Assembly (NCBI GenBank): GCA_035300505.1
Contig: DATGVJ010000615.1
Coordinates: forward strand, 1-7,619
DNA length: 7,619 nt
Direction of reading: 5' to 3'
Source of the DNA: VAZQ01 sp035300505
GTDB taxonomy: Bacteria; Pseudomonadota; Alphaproteobacteria; Rhizobiales; Xanthobacteraceae
Shown one piece after another: positions 1-6,233 of this stretch (position 1 is the stretch's first letter; each line of letters begins with the position of its first letter). The position numbers and the translations under genes are program-made. Below the pieces are notes generated by a model. The model saw only the letters and a program-made list of their open reading frames with translations, was not told where the DNA came from and did not search any database.

Positions 1-1
1 T

Positions 2-1057
2 GTTGCAGATATGGCGATGGTTGGCATTGGCACGGTCGTTATGAAATTGCCGACGGTCCTGCGACGATTGCGTGAAACCGTCGACGCTATCGTTGCCGCG
101 CCGCCAGATGTTCTCATGCTCATCGACGCCCCGGATTTTACACACCGTGTCGCAGCCCGTGTTCGCAAGCGCCTGCCGAGCCTGCCGATCGTGAAATATG
201 TATCGCCGACGGTTTGGTACTGGCGGCCGGGGCGGGCGCGGGCGATGCGGCCATTCATCGATCTCATACTTGGCGTTTTGCCGTTCGAACCGGAGGTCCA
301 TCGCGAACTTGGTGGTCCTCTTTGCGTTTACGTTGGGCACCCGCTGCTCGAACAACTCGACATGTTGCGGCCATCAGGCATTGAGGCGAAGGAACGGGTT
401 GCGGATCCGCCGTTGATCCTTGCACTTCCGGGCAGCCGCCGGCACGAATTGCGGCGACTTGGTCCCGTATTCGGCAGGGCATTGGGGCTCGTGGCGCAAC
501 GCCATGGGGCGTTGAATGTCGTCCTGCCAACGTTGCCTCATCTGGTTCCGGAATTGGAATCGCAGGTGGCGAACTGGCCGTCGCGGCCCCGAATTGTAAC
601 CAACGAAGAGGACAAATATGCTGCGTTTCGCCGCGCGCGGGCAGCCATTGCGGCGTCCGGTACCGTGACGCTCGAACTTGCGCTTGCCGGCATTCCAACA
701 GTTGCCGCTTATCGGATTCCCGCAGTCGAAGGTTTTGTATTACGACGGATTAAGAAAATTCATCCGGCCGTATGGGTCGATTCGGTGATCCTGGCCAATC
801 TTGTGCTTAGGGAGCGCGCGATTCCGGAATTCTTGCAGGATGAATGTACCGCCGACAATATTGCTTGCGGGCTTGAAGGAATTCTTGGCGACACGCCAAA
901 TCGTCGATCGCAGATCGAATCTTTCAAGCGGTTGGAGGCCATTCTCGGCGTCCACCAACGCAGCCCGGCGCAACGTGCCGCGAAGGCGGTTTTGGAGTTT
1001 CTGGAAAATCGCCGCGATGGAAATCGCCGCGATGGAAATCGCCGAGATCGACCGTAA
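2..1057 (+). CDS. lpxB: Lipid-A-disaccharide synthase, 5' end cut by the window edge
   Basis: LpxB is a GT19 glycosyltransferase that joins UDP-2,3-diacylglucosamine to lipid X (2,3-diacylglucosamine-1-phosphate), giving the lipid A disaccharide at the inner face of the cytoplasmic membrane. The reading frame is open from base 2, and the first ATG at 11 is internal: it falls in the segment matching AVMGI of E. coli LpxB, so roughly 60 N-terminal residues, including the glycine-rich start of the first Rossmann domain, lie outside the window. Counting from that Met, the family blocks are DAPDF (39-43, with the conserved Asp), YVSPTVWYW (63-71), LPFEP (90-94), VGHPLL (108-113), LPGSR (139-143) and ASGTVTLELAL (215-225). 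The tail after residue about 332 is a polar repeat (GNRRD) not expected in the family. In alphaproteobacteria lpxB usually ends the lpxD-fabZ-lpxA-lpxI-lpxB run and borders gltA, as here. Identity is firm; only the start is unseen. Confidence 0.96.
   Translation, partial: VADMAMVGIGTVVMKLPTVLRRLRETVDAIVAAPPDVLMLIDAPDFTHRVAARVRKRLPSLPIVKYVSPTVWYWRPGRARAMRPFIDLILGVLPFEPEVHRELGGPLCVYVGHPLLEQLDMLRPSGIEAKERVADPPLILALPGSRRHELRRLGPVFGRALGLVAQRHGALNVVLPTLPHLVPELESQVANWPSRPRIVTNEEDKYAAFRRARAAIAASGTVTLELALAGIPTVAAYRIPAVEGFVLRRIKKIHPAVWVDSVILANLVLRERAIPEFLQDECTADNIACGLEGILGDTPNRRSQIESFKRLEAILGVHQRSPAQRAAKAVLEFLENRRDGNRRDGNRRDRP
1006..1050 (+). repeat. 15-bp in-frame tandem repeat at the 3' end of lpxB
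   Basis: Two identical 15-bp units (AAATCGCCGCGATGG at 1006-1020 and 1021-1035) are followed by a third, diverged copy at 1036-1050. The unit length is a multiple of three, so the copies encode repeated Asn-Arg-Arg-Asp-Gly just before the lpxB stop at 1055-1057. The repeat lies beyond the conserved fold, so copy number could vary without harming the enzyme. The likely origin is replication slippage. Confidence 0.85.
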
Positions 1058-1095
1058 AAGCCAACCGCGGCAATTTCCATTGGGTCAGGTCGGTC

Positions 1096-1122
1096 AAATA
1101 AGGCTCACGGGTTCCCTTATTT
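1096..1122. terminator. Candidate bidirectional terminator between convergent lpxB and gltA
   Basis: AAATAAGG (1096-1103) is the exact reverse complement of CCTTATTT (1115-1122), giving an 8-bp stem with an 11-base loop. The right arm contains the gltA stop codon (1117-1119). The A-rich left edge and T-rich right edge would give a U-rich 3' flank to a transcript from either side, which fits two converging genes 59 bp apart. The stem has few GC pairs and the U-tract is part of the stem rather than after it, so it may be weak. The remainder of the 1058-1116 gap shows nothing else. Confidence 0.35.
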
Positions 1123-2424
1123 CCGGCTTGTAGCCTGAACGTAGTCACGTCGCGGCTCGCCCGTATAAAGCTGGCGCGGGCGGCCGATCTTTTGATCCGG
1201 GTCCTCGATCATTTCCTTCCATTGGGCAATCCAGCCGACCGTGCGTGCGACCGCAAACAATACCGTGAACATGGTTGTCGGGAAGCCCATCGCCTTGAGC
1301 GTGATGCCGGAATAGAAGTCGATATTGGGATAGAGTTTCTTTTCGATGAAGTAGTCGTCATGGAGCGCGATGCGTTCCAGTTCAAGAGCGACGTCGAAGA
1401 GCGGATCGTCCTTGATGCCCAGATCCTTGAGGACCTCGTGACAGGTGCGCTGCATGATCTTGGCGCGTGGGTCGTAGTTCTTATAGACCCGATGGCCGAA
1501 GCCCATAAGGCGGAACGAATCGTTCTTGTCCTTAGCGCGCCGGACGAATTCAGGAATTCGCTCGACATGGCCAATCTCTTCAAGCATCTTCAATGCGGCT
1601 TCGTTGGCCCCACCGTGGGCGGGTCCCCAAAGCGAAGCGCAACCTGCTGCAATGCAGGCGAACGGGTTGGCGCCCGAGGAACCTGCCAGCCGCACCGTCG
1701 AGGTCGACGCGTTCTGTTCGTGGTCGGCGTGCAAAATGAAAATACGATCCATCGCGCGCGCCAATATCGGGCTGACCTTGTACTCCTCGCAGGGCACTGC
1801 AAAGCACATCCGCAAAAAATTGCTCGCATAATCGAGTTCGTTCTTCGGATAGATGAACGGCTGCCCTACTGAATATTTGTAGGCCATCGCCGCCATCGTG
1901 GGCATCTTCGCAATCATGCGGATCGATGCGACCATGCGCTGGAACGGATCCGAAATGTCGATCGAGTCGTGGTAGAAGGCCGAAAGCGCCCCGACACAGC
2001 CAGTCATGATCGCCATCGGATGCGCGTCACGCCGGAACCCTTGAAAGAACCGGCTCATTTGTTCGTGAACCATCGTGTGATGGGTTACGCGATTGTCGAA
2101 GTCGATCTTCTGGCTCGGCGTGGGCAGTTCCCCATACAGCAGCAAATAACAGGTTTCGAGAAAGTCTCCGTGTTCCGCGACCTGCTCGATCGGGTAGCCG
2201 CGATAGAGCAAAACTCCTTCTTCACCATCGATATAGGTGATTTTGGACTCGCAGCTGCCCGTCGACGTGAAGCCGGGATCGTAGGTAAACATTCCGGCTT
2301 GGTTGTATAATTTGCTGATATCGATTACGGCAGGCCCGATCGTGCCATCGTAGACCGGGAAGGTCCAATTCTGGTTACCGACCGTCAGTGTGCCGGATTT
2401 GGTGGTCTTGGACTTCGCGTCCAT
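1117..2424 (-). CDS. gltA: Citrate synthase (type II, hexameric type)
   Basis: GltA condenses acetyl-CoA with oxaloacetate to form citrate, the entry step of the TCA cycle, in the cytoplasm. The protein has 435 residues, near the 427 of E. coli GltA, and is full length. The N-terminal beta region typical of type II enzymes covers about residues 1-60 (YDGTIGPAVIDI, TYDPGF, SCESKITYIDG). The active-site residues are all present: His235 in HADHEQNAS, His270 in GPAHGGANEA, His311 in MGFGHRVYKNYDPRA and Asp369 in NIDFYSG; Arg394 in AVARTVGW and the GRPRQLY block near the C-terminus contribute to substrate binding in the family. Start choice: ATG at 2422-2424 is preceded, on the minus strand, by GAGGG (2432-2436) with a 7-base spacer. 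The gene points away from gltX with a 169-bp gap, so it may have its own promoter, although I see no clear -35/-10 pair. Reading frame intact and identity firm. Confidence 0.98.
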   Translation of the reverse strand: MDAKSKTTKSGTLTVGNQNWTFPVYDGTIGPAVIDISKLYNQAGMFTYDPGFTSTGSCESKITYIDGEEGVLLYRGYPIEQVAEHGDFLETCYLLLYGELPTPSQKIDFDNRVTHHTMVHEQMSRFFQGFRRDAHPMAIMTGCVGALSAFYHDSIDISDPFQRMVASIRMIAKMPTMAAMAYKYSVGQPFIYPKNELDYASNFLRMCFAVPCEEYKVSPILARAMDRIFILHADHEQNASTSTVRLAGSSGANPFACIAAGCASLWGPAHGGANEAALKMLEEIGHVERIPEFVRRAKDKNDSFRLMGFGHRVYKNYDPRAKIMQRTCHEVLKDLGIKDDPLFDVALELERIALHDDYFIEKKLYPNIDFYSGITLKAMGFPTTMFTVLFAVARTVGWIAQWKEMIEDPDQKIGRPRQLYTGEPRRDYVQATSRK

Positions 2425-2474
2425 GTTCGATCCCTCATCTGCTTCGCACGGTTGCGGCCTTGCGCGTCCAATCA

Positions 2475-2561
2475 GTGCACTGCAACAGCAGGATCAATTG
2501 AACGCTAAAATCCGCGGGGAAGGTCCTTTTGTTCGGTAGCCTATCCTTGTGTGCACTGCAA
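2475..2561. repeat. Pair of 11-bp direct repeats in the gltA upstream region
   Basis: GTGCACTGCAA occurs twice in the 169-bp gap between gltX and gltA, at 2475-2485 and 2551-2561, 76 bp apart. The first copy is part of the 10-bp perfect palindrome CAGTGCACTG (2473-2482). They lie about 50 and 127 bp upstream of the gltA start, where a transcription factor would be expected to bind. The 76-bp spacing is close to seven helical turns, so both copies would face the same side of the DNA. I do not recognise the motif as a named operator. The rest of the gap (2425-2593) holds the gltA ribosome binding site and no recognisable promoter. Confidence 0.4.
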
Positions 2562-2593
2562 GATGGAGGGGTGCGGTCTGAAGCCCGAATTCT

Positions 2594-4042
2594 TCATACG
2601 GCCTGGTTGGCGCCTACCGTCCTGGTCGCCTGGTCCGCAATCCGGGCCAAGCTTTCCTCCTTACCCAACACAGCCAGGACGTCGAAAATCGGTGGGGAGG
2701 TGGCCCGGCCTGTCAATACGGCGCGCAACGGCTGAGCCACACTGCCGAGCTTGGCGCCACGTTGGTCCGCGAAGGTGCGGACGGCTTCCTCGGTCGTTAT
2801 CGCCGACCAAGGGGAAACGTTCTTGAGGTGACCCAAAAGCTCGCCCAGCACGGTGCGGGCATCGGGCCCCAGCAGGGCTGCGGCCTTGTCATCGAGTGCG
2901 AGGGGGCGGTCTGCGAAGACGTAGCGGGCTCCGTCCAGGAGATCCACCAAGGTCTTGGCGCGTTCCTTGATACCCGGCATGGCGGCCAGGAGCTTCGATC
3001 TCAGCTCCGGCGTGAGCTTGGCCGCAAGCGCCGAACCACCCGGAATATGAGGCAGGTTGCGTTCGAGTTCGGTCAGGAGTTCTTGCGGCCCGCTTTGGCG
3101 AATGTAGTGGCCATTCAGGCTCTCAAGTTTGGCGAAATCGAAGCGTGCCGGGGAACGGCCAATTTGCGGCAAATCGAATGCGGCGATCATTTCTTCGGTG
3201 GAAAAGATCTCCTGGTCGCCGTGCGCCCAGCCAAGCCGGACCAGGTAGTTGCGCATAGCCTCCGGCAGGTAGCCCATGGTCCGGTAGGCGTCGACACCAA
3301 GTGCCCCATGGCGTTTGGAAAGCTTGGCGCCATCTGGGCCATGGATCAGGGGAATATGCGCCATGACAGGCACATTCCACCCGAGCGCATCATATATCTG
3401 CTTTTGGCGCGCCGCATTCGTGAAATGGTCATTGCCACGGATGATGTTCGTGACGCCCATGTCGTGGTCGTCGACGACGACCGCCAGCATATAGGTCGGG
3501 TTGCCGTCCGAGCGTAGCAGAACGAGATCGTCGAGGTCTCCGTTCTGCCACGAAACGCGCCCCTGGACCTGATCCTCGATCACGCTTTCGCCGGTAAGCG
3601 GCGCCTTGAGACGCACGACCGGCTTTACGCCGGGCGGTGCTTCCTTGGGATCCCGGTCGCGCCATCGGCCATCGTAGAGTCTCGAGCGACCTTCGCTACG
3701 CGCCGCCTGGCGCATTTCATCGAGTTCCTGCGGGCTCGCATAGCAGTAATAGGCCTTGCCGGCAGCCACCAAGGTCTCGGCCACCTCGCGGTGGCGGCTT
3801 GCGCGCGCAAACTGGAAAATGACGTCGCCGTCCCATTTGATACCGAGCCAGTCGAGCCCATCCAGGATGGCGCTGATGGCCGCATCGGTTGATCGCTCGC
3901 GGTCGGTGTCCTCGATGCGCAGCAGCATCTTGCCGCCTCGCGCCCGCGCGTAGAGCCAGTTGAACAAGGCGGTGCGCGCCCCTCCAATATGCAGGAAGCC
4001 GGTCGGAGAGGGCGCAAAGCGCGTAACGACGGTGTCGGTCAT
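2594..4042 (-). CDS. gltX: Glutamate--tRNA ligase (GluRS)
   Basis: This class I aminoacyl-tRNA synthetase charges tRNA(Glu) with glutamate in the cytoplasm; in organisms lacking GlnRS a non-discriminating form also charges tRNA(Gln). The 482-residue protein is of normal length. The HIGH-type motif is at 18-21 (PSPTGFLHIGGARTALFNW), the Rossmann catalytic fold runs to about residue 300, the tRNA acceptor-binding segment includes NPTYMLAVVVDDHDMGVT (181-198), and the KMSKS-type loop is KLSKR at 240-244. The anticodon-binding C-terminal domain ends with the usual QPLRAVLTGR block (437-446). The zinc-binding Cys cluster of E. coli GluRS is degenerate: only Cys100 remains, followed by YAS, and YDGRC is replaced by YDGRW (123-127), a loss also seen in other bacterial GluRS. 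The ATG at 4040-4042 places the first conserved block (TRFAPSPTG) at residue 7, as usual; its Shine-Dalgarno is weak. It is divergent from glnS and precedes gltA on the same strand. Whether this copy discriminates against tRNA(Gln) cannot be told by eye. Confidence 0.98.
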   Translation of the reverse strand: MTDTVVTRFAPSPTGFLHIGGARTALFNWLYARARGGKMLLRIEDTDRERSTDAAISAILDGLDWLGIKWDGDVIFQFARASRHREVAETLVAAGKAYYCYASPQELDEMRQAARSEGRSRLYDGRWRDRDPKEAPPGVKPVVRLKAPLTGESVIEDQVQGRVSWQNGDLDDLVLLRSDGNPTYMLAVVVDDHDMGVTNIIRGNDHFTNAARQKQIYDALGWNVPVMAHIPLIHGPDGAKLSKRHGALGVDAYRTMGYLPEAMRNYLVRLGWAHGDQEIFSTEEMIAAFDLPQIGRSPARFDFAKLESLNGHYIRQSGPQELLTELERNLPHIPGGSALAAKLTPELRSKLLAAMPGIKERAKTLVDLLDGARYVFADRPLALDDKAAALLGPDARTVLGELLGHLKNVSPWSAITTEEAVRTFADQRGAKLGSVAQPLRAVLTGRATSPPIFDVLAVLGKEESLARIADQATRTVGANQAV

Positions 4043-4088
4043 GTCACTCGGGATCAGTCGTGGAGAAAGTGGTTGGAACGGGAACCCC

Positions 4089-4116
4089 GTGTATCACAGG
4101 TGTCACGGCAATACAC
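4089..4116. promoter_or_regulatory. Imperfect dyad in the gltX/glnS divergent control region
   Basis: GTGTAT (4089-4094) is the exact reverse complement of ATACAC (4111-4116), with a 16-base gap. The dyad sits 47 bp upstream of the gltX start, where a repressor could affect gltX. The inner bases pair poorly, so this is a weak candidate operator, and 6-bp dyads also arise by chance. Confidence 0.2.
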
Positions 4117-4137
4117 GCTTGGCTCGTGGAGTAGGAT

Positions 4138-4168
4138 TTGGCACATAGCTACGGCCCTTGGTTATAGC
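4138..4168 (+). promoter_or_regulatory. Candidate sigma-70-type promoter for glnS
   Basis: TTGGCA (4138-4143, five of six matches to the -35 consensus) is followed by TATAGC (4163-4168, four of six to the -10 consensus) with a 19-bp spacer, slightly longer than ideal. Transcription would start near 4175 and give a leader of about 75 bases before the glnS ATG. It is the best such pair I can see in the 208-bp divergent region 4043-4250. No riboswitch or T-box is recognisable there; the 10-bp palindrome CGCCATGGCG (4221-4230) lies just before the glnS ribosome binding site. No comparable pair was found for gltX. Confidence 0.3.
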
Positions 4169-4250
4169 TTCCGGGTTCGTTAAGACAGGGTGGCTTTTTT
4201 GAATTGCTCCGCCCGAGCCTCGCCATGGCGGGTACACGAGAGGAACCAGC

Positions 4251-5945
4251 ATGACGGCGGTCGAAACTTCAATTCGTGAGGCCGGGCAGGATTTCATCCG
4301 CGATATCATCCGGACCGACTTGGATAGCAAGCGGTATGCAAGTGTCGTAACGCGGTTTCCCCCCGAACCCAATGGCTACCTTCATATCGGCCACGCAAAA
4401 GCTATCTGCCTGAATTTTGGCGTCGCAGATGAATTTGGCGGCCGCTGCCATCTGCGTTTCGACGATACCAATCCGACCAAAGAAGAACAGGAATTCATCG
4501 ACGCCATCAAGGCCGACGTGCGCTGGCTGGGTTTCGACTGGGGCGAACATCTCTACCACGCGTCCGATTATTTTGAGCGCCTTTATGGCTGGGCGGAGGA
4601 TTTGATCCGGGCCGGCAAGGCCTATGTGGACGATCAGACGCCTGACGAGATGCGTATATCGCGTGGCACATTGACTGAGCCGGGCCGCAACAGCCCCTGG
4701 CGCGATCGTTCGGTCGATGAAAACCTCGATTTTTTCCGGCGCATGCGCACCGGCGAGTTTCCAAACGGCGCACGGGTCCTGCGCGCCAAGATCGACATGG
4801 CGTCCGGCAACATCAATATGCGCGATCCGGTCCTCTACCGCATCCTGCATGCCAGCCATCCGCTCACAGGAACGGCGTGGTGTGTTTACCCGAGTTACGA
4901 TTTCGCCCATGGCCAATCGGATGCGATCGAAGGCATTACGCACTCGATCTGCACCCTCGAGTTCGAGGATCACCGACCGCTCTACGACTGGTTCCTCGAC
5001 AACATCAATGTGCCGTCGCGGCCGCGGCAATATGAAGTCGCGCGTCTCAATATTACCTATACGGTCTTGTCCAAGCGCGTCCTGACGGGTTTAGTACGGG
5101 GAGGCCATGTTGGGGGCTGGGACGATCCACGGATGCCCACGATGGCAGGGATGCGACGCCGCGGTGTCCCGCCACAGGCGCTGCGTGACTTCGTCAAGCG
5201 CGTCGGCGTCGCCAAGGCCAACAGTATCGTCGACGTGGCCATGCTCGACTTCTCGATCCGCGAGGTGCTCAACAAGACGGCGGCGCGGCGGATGGCCGTG
5301 CTGCGGCCCTTGAAGGTCACGATCGAGAACTTTCCGGAAGGGCAGACCGAAGAATTGGAAGCCATCAACCACCCGGACGATCCTGGCGCGGGGACGCGTA
5401 TGATCAAGTTTGGCCGCGAACTCTTTGTCGAAAGCGAAGATTTCATGGAGAACCCGCCGAAGAAATTCTATCGCCTTTCTCCCGGCCGCGAAGTCCGGCT
5501 GCGCTACGCTTATTTCATCACCTGTCGTGAGTTCGTGAAGGACACCGCGGGCGAGGTCATCGAGTTGCGTTGCACCTACGATCCGGCCACGCGCGGCGGC
5601 AATGCGCCCGATGGCCGGAAGGTCCAGGCCACCATCCATTGGGTATCTGCAGCGCACTCCTTGCCGGCCGAAATCCGGCTCTACAACCAGCTGTTCAGCC
5701 GGCCCGATCCGGACGCCGGCAACTTCGCCAACGAACTTAATCCGAATTCGCTTGAAGTGCTCGCCGGCGCGAGGGTCGAGCCGGCGCTGGCAACACTGGA
5801 AGCGGGTACTCCCGTGCAGTTCGAGCGCCAGGGTTATTTCACCCCGGATCCGGATTCCAAACCTGGCCAGCATGTTTTCAACCGGACCGTCGGGCTGCGG
5901 GACACCTGGGCCAAGGTTTCGGGCGGGAAGGGGCCGGGCGCATAG
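4251..5945 (+). CDS. glnS: Glutamine--tRNA ligase (GlnRS)
   Basis: GlnRS is a class I synthetase that charges tRNA(Gln) directly with glutamine in the cytoplasm, making the GluRS plus GatCAB route unnecessary for Gln. The protein has 564 residues, close to the 554 of E. coli GlnRS. The start block RFPPEPNGYLHIGHAKAICL carries the HIGH motif at 45-48, DDTNPTKEEQEF follows at 71-82, and the KMSKS-type loop is VLSKR at 272-276, followed by GWDDPRMPT (289-297). The GlnRS-specific two-barrel anticodon domain spans about 345-555 (RPLKVTIEN, KKFYRLSPG, TIHWVSAAH, FNRTVGLRDTW). Its wording recalls the GlnRS half of GlnRS-YqeY fusion proteins, but translation stops at 5943-5945 and no YqeY domain is present. 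AGGA (4241-4244) lies 6 bases before the ATG and supports this start. It is divergent from gltX. GlnRS is patchy in alphaproteobacteria and is generally attributed to horizontal acquisition; here the frame is intact and catalytic motifs are complete. Confidence 0.97.
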   Translation: MTAVETSIREAGQDFIRDIIRTDLDSKRYASVVTRFPPEPNGYLHIGHAKAICLNFGVADEFGGRCHLRFDDTNPTKEEQEFIDAIKADVRWLGFDWGEHLYHASDYFERLYGWAEDLIRAGKAYVDDQTPDEMRISRGTLTEPGRNSPWRDRSVDENLDFFRRMRTGEFPNGARVLRAKIDMASGNINMRDPVLYRILHASHPLTGTAWCVYPSYDFAHGQSDAIEGITHSICTLEFEDHRPLYDWFLDNINVPSRPRQYEVARLNITYTVLSKRVLTGLVRGGHVGGWDDPRMPTMAGMRRRGVPPQALRDFVKRVGVAKANSIVDVAMLDFSIREVLNKTAARRMAVLRPLKVTIENFPEGQTEELEAINHPDDPGAGTRMIKFGRELFVESEDFMENPPKKFYRLSPGREVRLRYAYFITCREFVKDTAGEVIELRCTYDPATRGGNAPDGRKVQATIHWVSAAHSLPAEIRLYNQLFSRPDPDAGNFANELNPNSLEVLAGARVEPALATLEAGTPVQFERQGYFTPDPDSKPGQHVFNRTVGLRDTWAKVSGGKGPGA

Positions 5946-5975
5946 GGGCATCGCCATAGGCGTCAGGTTAAGGAT

Positions 5976-6106
5976 CGTAGCCCGGATGAGCGCCCCTCAT
6001 CAGCGCGTTTACGCGCATGATGTGGGCGCGATATCCGGGGCCGCCACCCGTCCCCCGCATGTCGCCATCTCGCGTGAAGAACGCGATCTGGCTCATGCGG
6101 GCTACG
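5976..6106. repeat. REP-doublet (BIME-like) palindromic element after glnS
   Basis: The element starts 30 bp after the glnS stop. Its ends, CGTAGCCCGGATGAGC (5976-5991) and GCTCATGCGGGCTACG (6091-6106), are inverted copies with 15 of 16 positions complementary. Each half also folds by itself. Hairpin I (5981-6039) pairs CCCGGAT with ATCCGGG, GCGCCC with GGGCGC, and CATCAGCGCG with CGCGCATGATG (one bulged A) around a TTTA loop. Hairpin II (6054-6101) pairs CCCGCAT with ATGCGGG, GCCA with TGGC, and TCGCGT with ACGCGA around a GAAGA loop. From memory, GTAGCCCGGAT...ATCCGGGCTAC palindromes are a frequent intergenic repeat type in Bradyrhizobium and related alphaproteobacteria; I could not check this. 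Such REP-like elements can stabilise or terminate the upstream mRNA, here glnS, and are spread by REP-associated transposases. No transposase is in the window. Confidence 0.75.
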
Positions 6107-6233
6107 AGGCCCGCCCGTCCCCGAGAAGCATGTTGCGGAAGAAGTATTGTCCTGGCCGGTCTTGCTGCTCTTTGAAGGCGGCGTTACCCTTGCCGGGATA
6201 ACACCTTCGTCAAGAATGGGAGACCCGCCGTGA
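6107..6233 (+). pseudogene. Possible 3' remnant of a lost gene upstream of the cytochrome gene
   Basis: Between the palindromic element and the cytochrome gene, the frame ending at TGA 6231-6233 is open back through the element to a stop at 6075-6077, and it has no ATG. From about 6129 its translation contains a protein-like hydrophobic stretch (LSWPVLLLFEGGVTLAG, about 6147-6197). Its stop overlaps the GTG start of the cytochrome gene (GTGA at 6230-6233), the arrangement of translationally coupled operon partners. I infer that it may be the tail of a gene whose 5' part was lost when the repeat or glnS came to lie here. I do not recognise the family, and a chance open frame of this length is quite possible in GC-rich DNA. 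Confidence 0.22.
6218..6223 (+). promoter_or_regulatory. Ribosome binding site that fixes the GTG start of the cytochrome gene
   Basis: GGGAGA lies 6 bases before the GTG at 6230-6232. The next in-frame start, ATG at 6245-6247, has no purine-rich site at a suitable distance. The GTG is therefore the more likely start; it lengthens the positively charged n-region of the signal peptide (MIRR). Confidence 0.6.

Noticed and set aside
1192..1872. 226-codon + strand frame opposite gltA
   Set aside because: It lies entirely within the gltA coding region, whose protein is unmistakable; its translation has no recognisable domain. High GC content makes long antisense frames common.
2762..3517. 251-codon + strand frame opposite gltX
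   Set aside because: Fully antisense to conserved GluRS sequence with no ribosome binding site or motif of its own; a codon-bias shadow.
4070..4090. SOS (LexA) box near gltX, suggested by GAAC repeats
   Set aside because: The two GAAC copies are only 2 bases apart, not the 7 expected for the alphaproteobacterial LexA site.
4225..4254. Nine-codon leader frame (ATG 4225) whose TGA overlaps the glnS ATG
   Set aside because: It has no ribosome binding site and its ATG lies in a palindrome, so translation is doubtful; the overlap is probably chance.
4269..5957. Two long - strand frames (4269-5030 and 5091-5957) opposite glnS
   Set aside because: Both mirror the GlnRS coding sequence and show no family features; shadows of a GC-rich gene.
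5943..5975. Possible YqeY domain after GlnRS
   Set aside because: The GlnRS wording resembles YqeY-fused forms, but the stop is clear and the following bases hold only the repeat element; no YqeY-like sequence remains in any frame.
5976..6106. CRISPR repeat or integron attC site
   Set aside because: There are only two inverted, diverged palindrome copies, no regular direct repeat with spacers and no integrase; a REP-type doublet explains the structure better.
5602..6201. + strand frame running from inside glnS through the palindromic element
   Set aside because: It begins in an alternative frame of glnS and continues through hairpin repeats; the translation is low-complexity and not protein-like.
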